A stretch of DNA of 64,000 nt. Origin: Vibrio superstes. GTDB lineage: Bacteria > Pseudomonadota > Gammaproteobacteria > Enterobacterales > Vibrionaceae. The stretch lies in assembly GCF_003569005.1 (NCBI RefSeq), contig NZ_BCUR01000004.1, positions 1,142,003 to 1,206,002 on the forward strand. The letters run 5' to 3'. Made by a program: the position numbers and the translations under genes. Positions 1-7,514 of the stretch are shown here, piece by piece; the stretch's first letter is position 1, and the number at the start of each line of letters is the position of its first letter. Below the pieces are notes generated by a model, which was given only the letters and a program-made list of their open reading frames with translations, had not been told where the DNA came from and did no database searches.

Positions 1-200
1 CCACCGAGCAACTCGCCCTTGTGAACGAGTAGCCAATCAAACTTTGTGGGTACAGAGGGGACTTCAACAAACCAAGCAGGAGCCGTCAGTTCTGGTTTTT
101 CGCTAGTTGAGTCTAGTTCTGACTCAGCGAAGCTGGTAAAAGAAAGGGCAATGGCGCAGAAAGCGGCGCTAATTTTCTGTTTGTGAGACGTCATTGTCAT
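1..200 (-). CDS. DUF481 family (YdiY-like) outer membrane protein, N-terminal part
   Basis: This open reading frame runs off the left edge, so only about 66 N-terminal residues are visible. It begins with a Sec signal peptide (hydrophobic core AAFCAIALSFTSF followed by A-E) and continues into a segment ending DWLLVHKGELLGG. That short region resembles the start of the DUF481/YdiY-type salt-induced outer membrane proteins of vibrios, so the family call rests on a small piece of sequence. Two in-frame ATG codons lie at 200 and 194; the first is nearer to an AAGG purine run. The product is probably exported to the outer membrane. Its function is not known to me. Confidence 0.6.
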   Translation of the reverse strand, partial: MTMTSHKQKISAAFCAIALSFTSFAESELDSTSEKPELTAPAWFVEVPSVPTKFDWLLVHKGELLG

Positions 201-297
201 AATGAAACCAAATCCTTGTGTTCCATTAAAATTAGACTATTTCTCGTTAAAAAACAGTAAGTTTGTGAAATAGCTTTAAGCAATTATGTGAGGGTGG

Positions 298-660
298 TTA
301 TTTTACTCTCATCAGTTGATGTTCGATATGTGAGAACTTAAAAACGCGAACTTGCGAAGGCTTCATCTTCTCAACCAATTCAAGCATCTCTTGTGTGTAA
401 TCTCGGCGTCGCATCCACTCTAGGTCTTCTTTAAAGTTGTCTTCACAGATGACGAAGGATTCATCTTTGAAACGACTTTCCTTAACGTGCACTACCCAAA
501 CTCGAGATTGAAACTCGCTCAGCTCCGACAGCCACTTTTTAGCAGAAGAAAAAATTTGATTTAGCATGGTATAGAGCCCTAGAAAACGACGTACAAGAGT
601 AACAGAATTCGCTAGCGCAAGCATCGCCAGTGTTACGAACAAAAGTGGCACTGAAAACAC
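298..660 (-). CDS. Small membrane-anchored hypothetical protein
   Basis: The 120-residue product has one hydrophobic N-terminal segment (about residues 3-20, FSVPLLFVTLAMLALANSV). A charged cytoplasmic-looking domain rich in Lys, Glu and Arg follows. I do not recognise the family. It lies alone between the exported DUF481 protein and the plus-strand CBS-domain gene. The second half (residues 60-120) reads as a compact alpha/beta domain without cysteines. It could be a membrane-tethered regulator or assembly factor, but nothing in the sequence decides this. Confidence 0.6.
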   Translation of the reverse strand: MFSVPLLFVTLAMLALANSVTLVRRFLGLYTMLNQIFSSAKKWLSELSEFQSRVWVVHVKESRFKDESFVICEDNFKEDLEWMRRRDYTQEMLELVEKMKPSQVRVFKFSHIEHQLMRVK

Positions 661-786
661 GCTACTGATGGCACCACTTGTTGAAAGAGAACAGTTATTA
701 CTGAAATAGGCAAAAACAATTTAGTAAATTCTCAAATTTGGTCGACACTTAACAGGTAGCGTGACGTTGTGTGGAAGGAGTCCAGA

Positions 787-1203
787 ATGCAGTCATTGAA
801 AGTTAAAGATTATATGAGTCATCAAGCAGTTACCTTTACCCCTGGCATGTCATTGTCTGCAGCACTAGAAAAAGTTTTGCATTCCACGCATGTAGGTGGT
901 CCGGTGATTAACGAAAGAGAAGAAGTAGTCGGTTTCTTATCAGAGCAAGATCTACTCGATAAATTGATAAAGGTGAGTTACCACTGTCAGGACACGCATA
1001 TTGTCAGCGACTGTATGTATAAGGAAGTGTTATCTGTTTCCCCAGAAACTTCAATTATTGATTTAGCGTCGATGATGCAAGTCGGGAAGCCAAAAGTTTA
1101 TCCAGTAATAGATAATGGAAAATTGGTGGGTATCATTTCACGCAGTGACGTTCTTAGGGCTGTAGGCGCATCCATTGAGTTGTGCTTCAAGAATCCTATC
1201 TAG
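787..1203 (+). CDS. CBS-domain pair protein
   Basis: The 138-residue product consists almost entirely of two CBS domains, at about residues 8-65 and 77-135. Typical landmarks are VKDYMSHQAVTFTPGMSL, the GPVINEREEVVGFLSEQDLL turn, and YPVIDNGKLVGIISRSDVLR. Stand-alone CBS pairs (Bateman modules) usually bind adenosyl ligands such as AMP, ATP or SAM and act as energy sensors. The partner here is unknown. I place the start at 787 because a strong GGAAGGAG ribosome-binding site sits 6 bases upstream; the longer frame from a GTG at 769 would include that site. A terminator follows directly, so the gene appears monocistronic. Confidence 0.85.
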   Translation: MQSLKVKDYMSHQAVTFTPGMSLSAALEKVLHSTHVGGPVINEREEVVGFLSEQDLLDKLIKVSYHCQDTHIVSDCMYKEVLSVSPETSIIDLASMMQVGKPKVYPVIDNGKLVGIISRSDVLRAVGASIELCFKNPI

Positions 1204-1230
1204 CGTTTGACATCCGATATAGCAATCCAT

Positions 1231-1258
1231 TAAGCCTCGTTTTTGCGAGGCTTTTTTA
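1231..1258 (+). terminator. Rho-independent terminator after the CBS gene
   Basis: An AAGCCTCG / CGAGGCTT stem with a short T-rich loop is followed by a run of six T residues. Confidence 0.85.
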
Positions 1259-1346
1259 TTTGAACCACGAGATACCACTTTTCTTGTTCTAGAATGTGAT
1301 AGCAACCGTTTAACCTTGAAACCTCCTCAATAAGGTAATTGATAAT

Positions 1347-1362
1347 CGTGATCATACTCACA
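1347..1362 (+). promoter_or_regulatory. Predicted CRP-cAMP site upstream of udp
   Basis: The sequence CGTGATCATACTCACA matches the CRP consensus TGTGA-N6-TCACA at nine of ten conserved positions. It lies about 65 bases before the udp start codon. Known enteric udp promoters are controlled by CRP and CytR, so activation by CRP is a reasonable inference. Confidence 0.7.
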
Positions 1363-1426
1363 ATTGGTCGGGGTTATATTGTCTAGAGTAGTCGCTAAAT
1401 ACTGACCACATTAGAAGGGTATTGTG

Positions 1427-2197
1427 ATGACAACTGAACAAAACGTGTTTCACTTGGGTGTAAATAAAACTGATCTGCAGGGCGCAACACTGGCCATTAT
1501 TCCGGGTGATCCGGACCGTGTTAAGCGTATTGCTGAATGTATGGACAACCCTGTGTTTCTCGCCAGTCATCGGGAATACACCGTTTATCTAGCTGATCTT
1601 GCGGGCAAAAAAGTGGTAGTGTGCTCTACAGGTATCGGCGGACCATCCACCTCTATTGCAGTAGAAGAGTTGGCTCAGCTTGGCGTAGATACATTTTTGA
1701 GAGTGGGAACAACCGGCGCCATTCAGCCTCATGTGAATGTGGGAGACATGATTGTCACTACTGGCTCTGTGCGTCTAGACGGTGCTAGTTTACATTTTGC
1801 ACCAATGGAATTTCCTGCGGTAGCGGACTTTAATATTGCTCTGGCTATGAAGGAAGCTGCGCTGAGCGAGAAAGCGACTGTGCATACGGGCGTAACAGCA
1901 TCGAGTGACACTTTTTACCCAGGCCAGGAACGTTACGATACCTTTAGCGGTCGCGTAGTTAAGCGATTCCAAGGGTCTATGCAGGAATGGCAAGACATGG
2001 GGGTGCTAAACTTTGAGATGGAATCTGCGACCTTACTGACTATGTGTGCTAGCTCAGGACTTCGAGCGGGGTGTGTTGCTGGGGTTATTATCAACCGAAC
2101 TCAACAAGAGATCCCTGATCAATCGAAGATGAAAGAGATTGAAGGGCTATCTATTCGAACTGTAGTGGAAGCGGCAAGACGTGTACTAGGATCTTAG
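1427..2197 (+). CDS. udp: Uridine phosphorylase
   Basis: This enzyme splits uridine with phosphate into uracil and ribose-1-phosphate for pyrimidine nucleoside salvage in the cytosol. The 256-residue product is nearly collinear with E. coli Udp. Shared landmarks are [17 protein letters not shown] (phosphate-binding Gly and Arg), the SHREYT loop, the [20 protein letters not shown] signature, [14 protein letters not shown], and FEMESATL (Glu-Met-Glu that binds ribose). I use the ATG at 1427, preceded by AGAAGGG, rather than the GTG one codon upstream. A good CRP site lies upstream and a bidirectional terminator separates the gene from the convergent CARF nuclease gene. Confidence 0.97.
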   Translation: MTTEQNVFHLGVNKTDLQGATLAIIPGDPDRVKRIAECMDNPVFLASHREYTVYLADLAGKKVVVCSTGIGGPSTSIAVEELAQLGVDTFLRVGTTGAIQPHVNVGDMIVTTGSVRLDGASLHFAPMEFPAVADFNIALAMKEAALSEKATVHTGVTASSDTFYPGQERYDTFSGRVVKRFQGSMQEWQDMGVLNFEMESATLLTMCASSGLRAGCVAGVIINRTQQEIPDQSKMKEIEGLSIRTVVEAARRVLGS

Positions 2198-2214
2198 TCT
2201 GAAGCTTAATTGAT

Positions 2215-2260
2215 GAAAAAAGGCCTGACTTCGGAAGAATATCGAACTCAGGCCTTTTAC
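2215..2260. terminator. Bidirectional terminator between udp and the CARF nuclease gene
   Basis: AAAAAAGGCCTGA pairs with TCAGGCCTTTT, with A and T tracts on both sides. It can therefore stop transcription from either of the two convergent genes. Confidence 0.85.
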
Positions 2261-2271
2261 TTCTTGAGGGG

Positions 2272-3432
2272 TTAGATCAGCTCGGTTCCGCCAGCTTTGA
2301 TTAACCACTCTCGCAAATGGCTTCTCAAATCTTTTAACTCTTCAGGGCCAATCAAACCCAGTCCTAGATCCATTGCTCGGGTAATGTCGTTATAGCGCAG
2401 CGGCCTGAAGCTAACGAGCATTGCCCTAGCTTGTAATCCACCAAGCAGATCACGCAGGGATTCGAGCTTGTAGAGTGTATCGTCACCGTCATCACGCATA
2501 CCTTTGGTCTTACACTCAATGATATGCAGTTTGTTGTTCACAACAGTGGCAACATCCAATTCATTACGAACCTCTTTCTCGCCAATCTTACGCGTTACTT
2601 GAACATTCAAAGAACAGTCTTGGATAGTGGTCAATTCTTGCTGTACAGATTTTACTTGGGTATGAACATAAGACTCTAACCACTCACCGTTAGAGAAGCG
2701 TCTTGCTTGCTCGGAACGGAAGGTTAAAACACCGTTGCTGTATGCGGCTAACTCAGAATCCACTAAATCTTGAAGCAGGATATTAAGCTCACGATAACCT
2801 TGCTGCTTTTCAGATAGGGCTACATCAAGCTTCTGTTCTTTACGACAGGTAGTCGCTAAGAAATTCAGTGTGGCAAGGCCAGGGCCAAGCTCCAGAGCGT
2901 TACTTGCCCACTTTTCACAGATCTTAAGCAGCGTATCGTCAATTTGGATAGCATCATTGGGATCTGGGAACTCAGATTGAGCACCGAAGATAGTGAGGTA
3001 ATCAGCAATGGTGATATGGTCTTGTACCTGAGCGTCTTGTAGACCATCGGGGTACAACCAACTTAGGCTATCGGTATTGGGCTCAACGACAAAAATAGGC
3101 CATCTGTAGCTGCGTACGACTTCATAGACTGAGAGTAAACGGTGGCGAAGTCCGCAGCTTGCGTTAAGTTTGATTTCTTCACCCGTGAGCTTCAAGCGCT
3201 CAGCCAACTGGGTGATCTCTTTTTTAATGATGGCAGTGTTGGAGACGTTGGGGATTTCAAAAAACTCACTCTTAATGCCGCGCATACCAAGTACAATGCT
3301 CAGTTTATCGAACATAGGTTTTTGAGAGGAATCGCCTATAAAGATCGTATGACGACTTGAGGCTCTATCATCGAGTAAAGGGGTGACCAGTCTGATCGGG
3401 TCTTTGTCGATAATACCAATTTGAATTGGCAT
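2272..3432 (-). CDS. Orphan CARF-domain nuclease, DUF1887/Card1 (Can2) family, VC1899-like
   Basis: The 386-residue product has the Card1/Can2 layout. An N-terminal Rossmann-like CARF domain (about residues 1-150) is followed by a winged-helix linker (about 160-245) and a C-terminal PD-(D/E)xK nuclease domain. The nuclease core is visible as E291-L-D293 followed by E306-C-K308, with an upstream GEWLE motif at 249-253. CARF proteins of this family normally sense cyclic oligoadenylate made by type III CRISPR complexes and then cut nucleic acid. No CRISPR array or cas gene lies in this window. The usual ligand-loop motif of the family (NxTGGTK-like, from memory) reads N90-A-S-C-G-L-R-H-R here, so the ligand may differ. 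V. cholerae VC1899, of known structure, appears to be the orthologue. Function in vibrios is not established. Confidence 0.88.
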   Translation of the reverse strand: MPIQIGIIDKDPIRLVTPLLDDRASSRHTIFIGDSSQKPMFDKLSIVLGMRGIKSEFFEIPNVSNTAIIKKEITQLAERLKLTGEEIKLNASCGLRHRLLSVYEVVRSYRWPIFVVEPNTDSLSWLYPDGLQDAQVQDHITIADYLTIFGAQSEFPDPNDAIQIDDTLLKICEKWASNALELGPGLATLNFLATTCRKEQKLDVALSEKQQGYRELNILLQDLVDSELAAYSNGVLTFRSEQARRFSNGEWLESYVHTQVKSVQQELTTIQDCSLNVQVTRKIGEKEVRNELDVATVVNNKLHIIECKTKGMRDDGDDTLYKLESLRDLLGGLQARAMLVSFRPLRYNDITRAMDLGLGLIGPEELKDLRSHLREWLIKAGGTELI

Positions 3433-3594
3433 AAGGGGTCCTTCTTTTAATTGTTATAAGATTCGTCGGAACGAATGCGACCGACATCTTATCTCTATAG
3501 ATAGCGAGGATGTCTAAAAATTACAATTGCTTACATTAATCTTAGTTTCCAATTTTGAAAAGGTACTCCTTTATTATTTTACGCCTTAGGAAGT

Positions 3595-3621
3595 TTGCTT
3601 TTATCTAGGGAATGATACAAT
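3595..3621 (+). promoter_or_regulatory. Candidate promoter of the hinT operon
   Basis: A TTGCTT -35-like hexamer (3595-3600) precedes an extended -10 element, TG at 3613-3614 followed by TACAAT (3616-3621). Spacing between the hexamers is 15 bases, short of the ideal, but the extended -10 compensates. Transcription would begin about 30 bases before hinT. Confidence 0.4.
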
Positions 3622-3656
3622 CTTGATAAAACTAAGGAACGGGCTAGAGAAATACC

Positions 3657-4007
3657 ATGGCTGAAGAAACTATTTTTAGTAAGATCATACGTCAAGAGAT
3701 ACAAACCGAGCTTACATACCAAGACGACTTGGTTACCGCCTTTCGCGATATTAATCCGCGAGCGCCTTCACACATTTTGATTGTTCCAAATCATGTTATC
3801 CCAACAGTCAATGACGCTACTGAAGAAGACGAACGTGCGTTAGGCCGTATGTTTACTGTTGCAGCAAAAATCGCTAAAGAAGAAGGTATTGCAGAAGATG
3901 GCTATCGCCTTATTGTGAACTGCAATTCTTTTGGCGGCCAAGAGGTTTATCATATCCATATGCACCTAGTCGGTGGCAAGCCATTAGGACCAATGTTGGT
4001 TAGTTAA
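3657..4007 (+). CDS. hinT: HIT-family purine nucleoside phosphoramidase
   Basis: The 116-residue product is a HIT-superfamily hydrolase. It carries the catalytic histidine triad HIHMH near residues 98-102 in the block [15 protein letters not shown], as well as the N-terminal FSKIIRQEI and the [14 protein letters not shown] strand-loop. HinT enzymes hydrolyse adenosine 5'-phosphoramidates and aminoacyl-AMP adducts in the cytosol. The gene opens a four-gene operon; its TAA overlaps the ATG of the next gene by one base (TAATG), which indicates translational coupling. The same order (hinT, ycfL, lpoB) exists in E. coli without the COG3014 gene. Confidence 0.96.
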   Translation: MAEETIFSKIIRQEIQTELTYQDDLVTAFRDINPRAPSHILIVPNHVIPTVNDATEEDERALGRMFTVAAKIAKEEGIAEDGYRLIVNCNSFGGQEVYHIHMHLVGGKPLGPMLVS

Positions 4008-5410
4008 TGCAGCGAGTGAATAAATCGATACGACTTTGTTTGATTGTAATGAGCAGCGCAGTGATTACTGCCTGCTCTTCTCTTTCTGCCGGTAATTTGT
4101 TCAGTCACTACACCGCTCAAAACAAATCAGTTCATCAAGCACTGCAAGCCGGTGACTATGTAACCGCGCAGGAAAAGCTTCCTGATTATCGCGCTGGCGA
4201 CATTCTGGATAATATGGAAAAAGGACGCGTTAATTTCTTAGCTTCCACTTATCCTGCTAGTAAAGCGTCTTTTGAATTAAGCGATAGAGCGGTACGGGAG
4301 TGGCAAGACCAAGCACTGATTTCTGTTAGCGATACGGCAACTAGTGTTGGCGCTTTGGCAGTCAATGACAACATCACCAACTATGAACCCGCTGACTATG
4401 AATTGGGCTTTTTACACTTGTATCTGGGGTTAAACTACATCCAGATTAACAGTCTTGAAGGGGCGTTGGTCGAGATGCGCCGTGCCAATCAAGTGCAAGA
4501 GCGTGCTAAGCAACAAAGAGAGTCTGATCTTAAGTCAGCAGAAGCTGATTTGAAGAAAAGTGGCTTGAGCCCGAATTTAGGGAGCGTATTGTCTCGCTAC
4601 CCAGATGCGGGTGATAAGCTAAAAGCGGTTCAAAATGGCTATTTGTTGTATCTGTCAGCGTTGCTTTACGAAACGCAAGGTGACCCTAACAGTGCCTATG
4701 TCGACTATCGCCGTGCGCTGGCGGTAGCGCCTGATAACAGGCAAGTCATAGACGGAGCGCTTAGAGTAGCAACCCTGTTGGGGATGCGACAAGATTTAGA
4801 GCTTCTCACTAAACAATATGGCCCTTATCAACCCTTACCTAAAGGCGAGGGACGTGTGATCATCCTTGATGAGCGAGGGGTGGTTAAGGCGATGGATGAC
4901 TGGCGAATCACTATTCCTGTTAGGGATAGTCGTGGCGATGTTGGTTTCTATTCGGTTGCTTTACCGTATTACAATAATAATACAGGTCAAAGATTTGGTA
5001 CATTGCAGTTGGATGGCAAAGGGCTTGTTGGCGACGAATTGGTCGACGTTAATCTCATGGCCAGTAATCAGCTAACGGAGCAGATGCCAAGGATCTTAGT
5101 GCGTCAGGTATTACGCACAGTAACAAAAGACCGGTTGCGTAAAGAGACCGCAAGCGGTAATGATGTGGGCAACGCTTTGTTTAACGTTTTTAATACCCTA
5201 ACCGAACAGCCAGACACTCGCAGTTGGCAATCGCTGCCTGCAGAGGTGTACAGTTCAGGTGCTACACTAAAAGTAGGAACCCATAGGTTAACTGTGGCAG
5301 GGAAGAGCCATGAGTTTTCTGTACGAGAAGGTGAGACTACCTTAGTATGGCTATCAAGACAGGGTAGTAACGTGACAATATGGCACAAACAATTGGGAGC
5401 GATACAATAA
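4007..5410 (+). CDS. COG3014-family lipoprotein of unknown function
   Basis: The 467-residue product starts with a lipoprotein signal peptide and lipobox (SAVITAC-S, Cys near residue 23). The body has an alpha-helical repeat region (about residues 45-265) resembling tetratricopeptide repeats, for example the pairs around YLGLNYIQINSLEGALVEMRRA and ALLYETQGDPNSAYVDYRRAL. A beta-rich C-terminal domain follows. I recognise it only as COG3014, an uncharacterised lipoprotein. Its position between hinT and ycfL-lpoB, with one-base overlaps on both sides, ties its expression to LpoB and suggests a role at the outer membrane in peptidoglycan or envelope assembly. That role is inference. Confidence 0.85.
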   Translation: MQRVNKSIRLCLIVMSSAVITACSSLSAGNLFSHYTAQNKSVHQALQAGDYVTAQEKLPDYRAGDILDNMEKGRVNFLASTYPASKASFELSDRAVREWQDQALISVSDTATSVGALAVNDNITNYEPADYELGFLHLYLGLNYIQINSLEGALVEMRRANQVQERAKQQRESDLKSAEADLKKSGLSPNLGSVLSRYPDAGDKLKAVQNGYLLYLSALLYETQGDPNSAYVDYRRALAVAPDNRQVIDGALRVATLLGMRQDLELLTKQYGPYQPLPKGEGRVIILDERGVVKAMDDWRITIPVRDSRGDVGFYSVALPYYNNNTGQRFGTLQLDGKGLVGDELVDVNLMASNQLTEQMPRILVRQVLRTVTKDRLRKETASGNDVGNALFNVFNTLTEQPDTRSWQSLPAEVYSSGATLKVGTHRLTVAGKSHEFSVREGETTLVWLSRQGSNVTIWHKQLGAIQ

Positions 5411-5799
5411 TGAAAAAACTGGCACTACTGTTGGTGGCTCTTGTAGCACTGGCAGGCTGTTCTCAGAACACCGCAGGCTTAAGAGTGGATGGAAAGAGTC
5501 AAAAGGTACTCTTTGGCGATAACGTCTTGGGCAGTCGCCTTGTCGTTGATGATATAGCGACGGTAGAAAAAGAAGGCCGCACTAGAGGTATAGTGACGGT
5601 AAGTAGTGCTTATAAGGCTGATTTACGTATCCAATATCGCTTTTATTGGTATGACGACAGTGGGCTAGAAGTAAATACCAAGCCTTCAGCTTGGAGACAA
5701 GATGTAGTGAGAGGTTTCGAGACTCGAACCTTCTCTGAAGTTTCAATCCATCCGGAAGGGACTCAGTTTAGAGTACAAATCCGAGAGTCGGACAACTAA
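5410..5799 (+). CDS. ycfL: YcfL family lipoprotein
   Basis: The 129-residue protein starts at an ATG overlapping the previous stop codon (TAATG), not at a longer upstream frame. The lipobox LAGC-S gives a mature protein beginning near Cys 17. The rest forms a beta-sandwich-like domain (FRFYWYDDSGLEV, FSEVSIHPEGTQFRVQIRE) typical of YcfL (DUF1425). Its function is unknown. In enterobacteria and vibrios it is always next to lpoB, so it likely works with outer membrane lipoproteins that control peptidoglycan synthases. Confidence 0.88.
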   Translation: MKKLALLLVALVALAGCSQNTAGLRVDGKSQKVLFGDNVLGSRLVVDDIATVEKEGRTRGIVTVSSAYKADLRIQYRFYWYDDSGLEVNTKPSAWRQDVVRGFETRTFSEVSIHPEGTQFRVQIRESDN

Positions 5800-5808
5800 G
5801 GAAATAAG

Positions 5809-6399
5809 ATGAAAAAAAGTGTAGTTGCGTTATTAGGCCTAGCTGTCATTCTTGGTGGCTGTTCAAACAAGGTAAACTATGGTGACGCGCAAGCTGTCGA
5901 AACAACGACGGTTGATTTTGGGTCTACCGATTTGCAAAAAATTGCAGGTGAAATGGTAGATAGCATGCTCAACTCAGGTTCAGTAGCAGCGATTACTAAA
6001 GACCAGCGTCCGATTGTGTTTGTAGAGCGTATTAAAAATAAAACCAGTGAACACATTGATACCGAATCAATTACCGATTCCGTCAGCACTAAGATGTTGA
6101 ACTCGGGTAAGTTCCGCTTCGTCGATATGGACCGTGTTGAGTCTGTGCGTAAGCAGCTTAACTTCCAGAACAATGATGAGCTTGTAGATCAAAGCAGCGC
6201 GATTCAATTCGGTAAGATGGTGGGTGCGCAGTACATGCTGTACGGCAACCTATCAAGTATCGTAAAAGATGCGGGTAGTGACAAAGATGTGTACTACAAG
6301 ATGACGATGCGTTTGATGGATCTAGAGACCGGCTTAATAGAGTGGGCTGACGAAACTGAGATTCGTAAACAACAGTCTAAAAGCTTGTTCGGACTGTAA
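5809..6399 (+). CDS. lpoB: Penicillin-binding protein activator LpoB
   Basis: The 196-residue outer membrane lipoprotein has the lipobox ILGGC-S (Cys 18). It is followed by a short linker and the LpoB domain with the landmarks RPIVFVERIKNKTSEHIDTE, KFRFVDMDRVESVRKQL and GAQYMLYGNLSSI. LpoB reaches through the peptidoglycan to stimulate the bifunctional synthase PBP1b. Compared with E. coli LpoB (213 residues), the disordered Pro-rich linker after the lipidated Cys is shorter. It ends the hinT operon and is followed by a strong terminator. Confidence 0.94.
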   Translation: MKKSVVALLGLAVILGGCSNKVNYGDAQAVETTTVDFGSTDLQKIAGEMVDSMLNSGSVAAITKDQRPIVFVERIKNKTSEHIDTESITDSVSTKMLNSGKFRFVDMDRVESVRKQLNFQNNDELVDQSSAIQFGKMVGAQYMLYGNLSSIVKDAGSDKDVYYKMTMRLMDLETGLIEWADETEIRKQQSKSLFGL

Positions 6400-6416
6400 T
6401 TTAGTCAAAACGTTAG

Positions 6417-6446
6417 AGGCCAGCAATTTGCTGGCCTTTTTTATTT
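6417..6446 (+). terminator. Rho-independent terminator of the hinT-lpoB operon
   Basis: AGGCCAGCAA / TTGCTGGCCT stem followed by TTTTTTATTTTT. Confidence 0.9.
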
Positions 6447-6634
6447 TTCACGGCTCGGTTTGTGGTTATCAATAATTTCTTCAATACTTGATGTGGCTCA
6501 AGAAATGATGGCAACAATTTATCTTCGATAACTTCTTATTGTCTGAATACGTGTTAGATTTAAATGAGTAGTGACTATTTTCGGCAGACATTATTTCTCA
6601 ACCAGTGGCTGTCAGCATTTACAAGGAAGGCTCC

Positions 6635-7174
6635 ATGATTATCTATCTTCACGGCTTTGATTCAACTAGCCCAGGTAACCACGAGAAGGTACTGCAACTT
6701 CAGTTTATTGACGAAGACGTACGTTTTATCAACTACAGTACGTTGCATCCTAAGCATGATATGGCGCACCTTCTAAAAGAAGTACACAAAGCCATTGAGT
6801 CATCAGAGGATAAGAATCCGATTATCTGTGGTGTAGGTTTAGGCGGATATTGGTCAGAGCGTCTTGGCTTCTTGTGTGGCATTAAGCAGGTGATATTTAA
6901 TCCTAACCTGCATCCTGAGCGCACTATGCAAGGTCGAATTGACCGCCCAGAAGAGTACGATGATATTGCGACTAAGTGTGTGGAGCAGTATCGAATCAAG
7001 AATAAAGACCGCTGCATGGTGATACTGTCGAAGCATGATGAGATTCATGACAACACAGTGACCGCTGATGCGCTGGAAGACTACTACCAAATTATTTGGG
7101 ATGAGCATGAGACCCACAAGTTCAAGAAGATCTCTCAGCATTTGCAAACCATGAAAGCATTTAAGAATGCCTAG
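6635..7174 (+). CDS. ycfP: YcfP family alpha/beta-hydrolase-like protein (UPF0227)
   Basis: The 179-residue product has the YqiA/YcfP-type alpha/beta-hydrolase fold: [18 protein letters not shown] at the N terminus, [14 protein letters not shown] at the nucleophile elbow, and the C-terminal SKHDEIHDN and [10 protein letters not shown] segments. The nucleophile elbow reads G-V-G-L-G-G, with glycine where active hydrolases of this fold have serine. It may therefore be non-catalytic or use another mechanism; E. coli YcfP shows the same feature, as I recall. Start chosen at the ATG preceded by AAGGAAGG. The gene lies between the lpoB operon and ndh, the same neighbours as in E. coli. Confidence 0.93.
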   Translation: MIIYLHGFDSTSPGNHEKVLQLQFIDEDVRFINYSTLHPKHDMAHLLKEVHKAIESSEDKNPIICGVGLGGYWSERLGFLCGIKQVIFNPNLHPERTMQGRIDRPEEYDDIATKCVEQYRIKNKDRCMVILSKHDEIHDNTVTADALEDYYQIIWDEHETHKFKKISQHLQTMKAFKNA

Positions 7175-7204
7175 CGCTCAAAACCGCTAACTAAACACTT
7201 TGAC

Positions 7205-7231
7205 AAGGCCTGCTTATGCAGGTCTTTTTTT
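7205..7231 (+). terminator. Rho-independent terminator after ycfP
   Basis: A GGCCTGC / GCAGGTC stem (one G-U pair) with a TTAT loop is followed by TTTTTTT. Confidence 0.8.
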
Positions 7232-7514
7232 ATCCAGATCGTGTGTAATTGGCGCCCTTTCGAATAAGATAATCTCAATTTCATTACAGCAATTGGGGTT
7301 ATTTGCAGATTGTTGGTTGCTCAGTTAGTCGATTTGGATATAATGCGATTAAAAATAAATTGATTTAGATCAAAAAAAATTGAGAGGCGAAATAGAATCG
7401 CCCCATAAAACTTAACGTAAACAACAGTGTCTACTGATACTCAATCAAATTCTCACAGGTGCGCATAAGCGGGCCTGAAATCAAAAATTATCATTTGTAT
7501 CAAGGAGTGTTGAA
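7232..7514 (+). promoter_or_regulatory. ndh promoter region
   Basis: The 340-base gap between ycfP and ndh holds the ycfP terminator and, to its right, the ndh control region. A TATAAT hexamer at 7339-7344 has a weak TTGCTC 16 bases upstream. A second possible -10 (TAGAAT, 7393-7398) lies farther down. An FNR box lies between the two. No additional gene is seen. Confidence 0.5.
7360..7373 (+). promoter_or_regulatory. Predicted FNR binding site upstream of ndh
   Basis: TTGATTTAGATCAA is a perfect match to the FNR consensus TTGAT-N4-ATCAA. It lies just downstream of one candidate -10 and overlaps the -35 region of the second, a position suited to repression. FNR represses ndh anaerobically in E. 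coli, so the same control is likely here. Confidence 0.8.
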
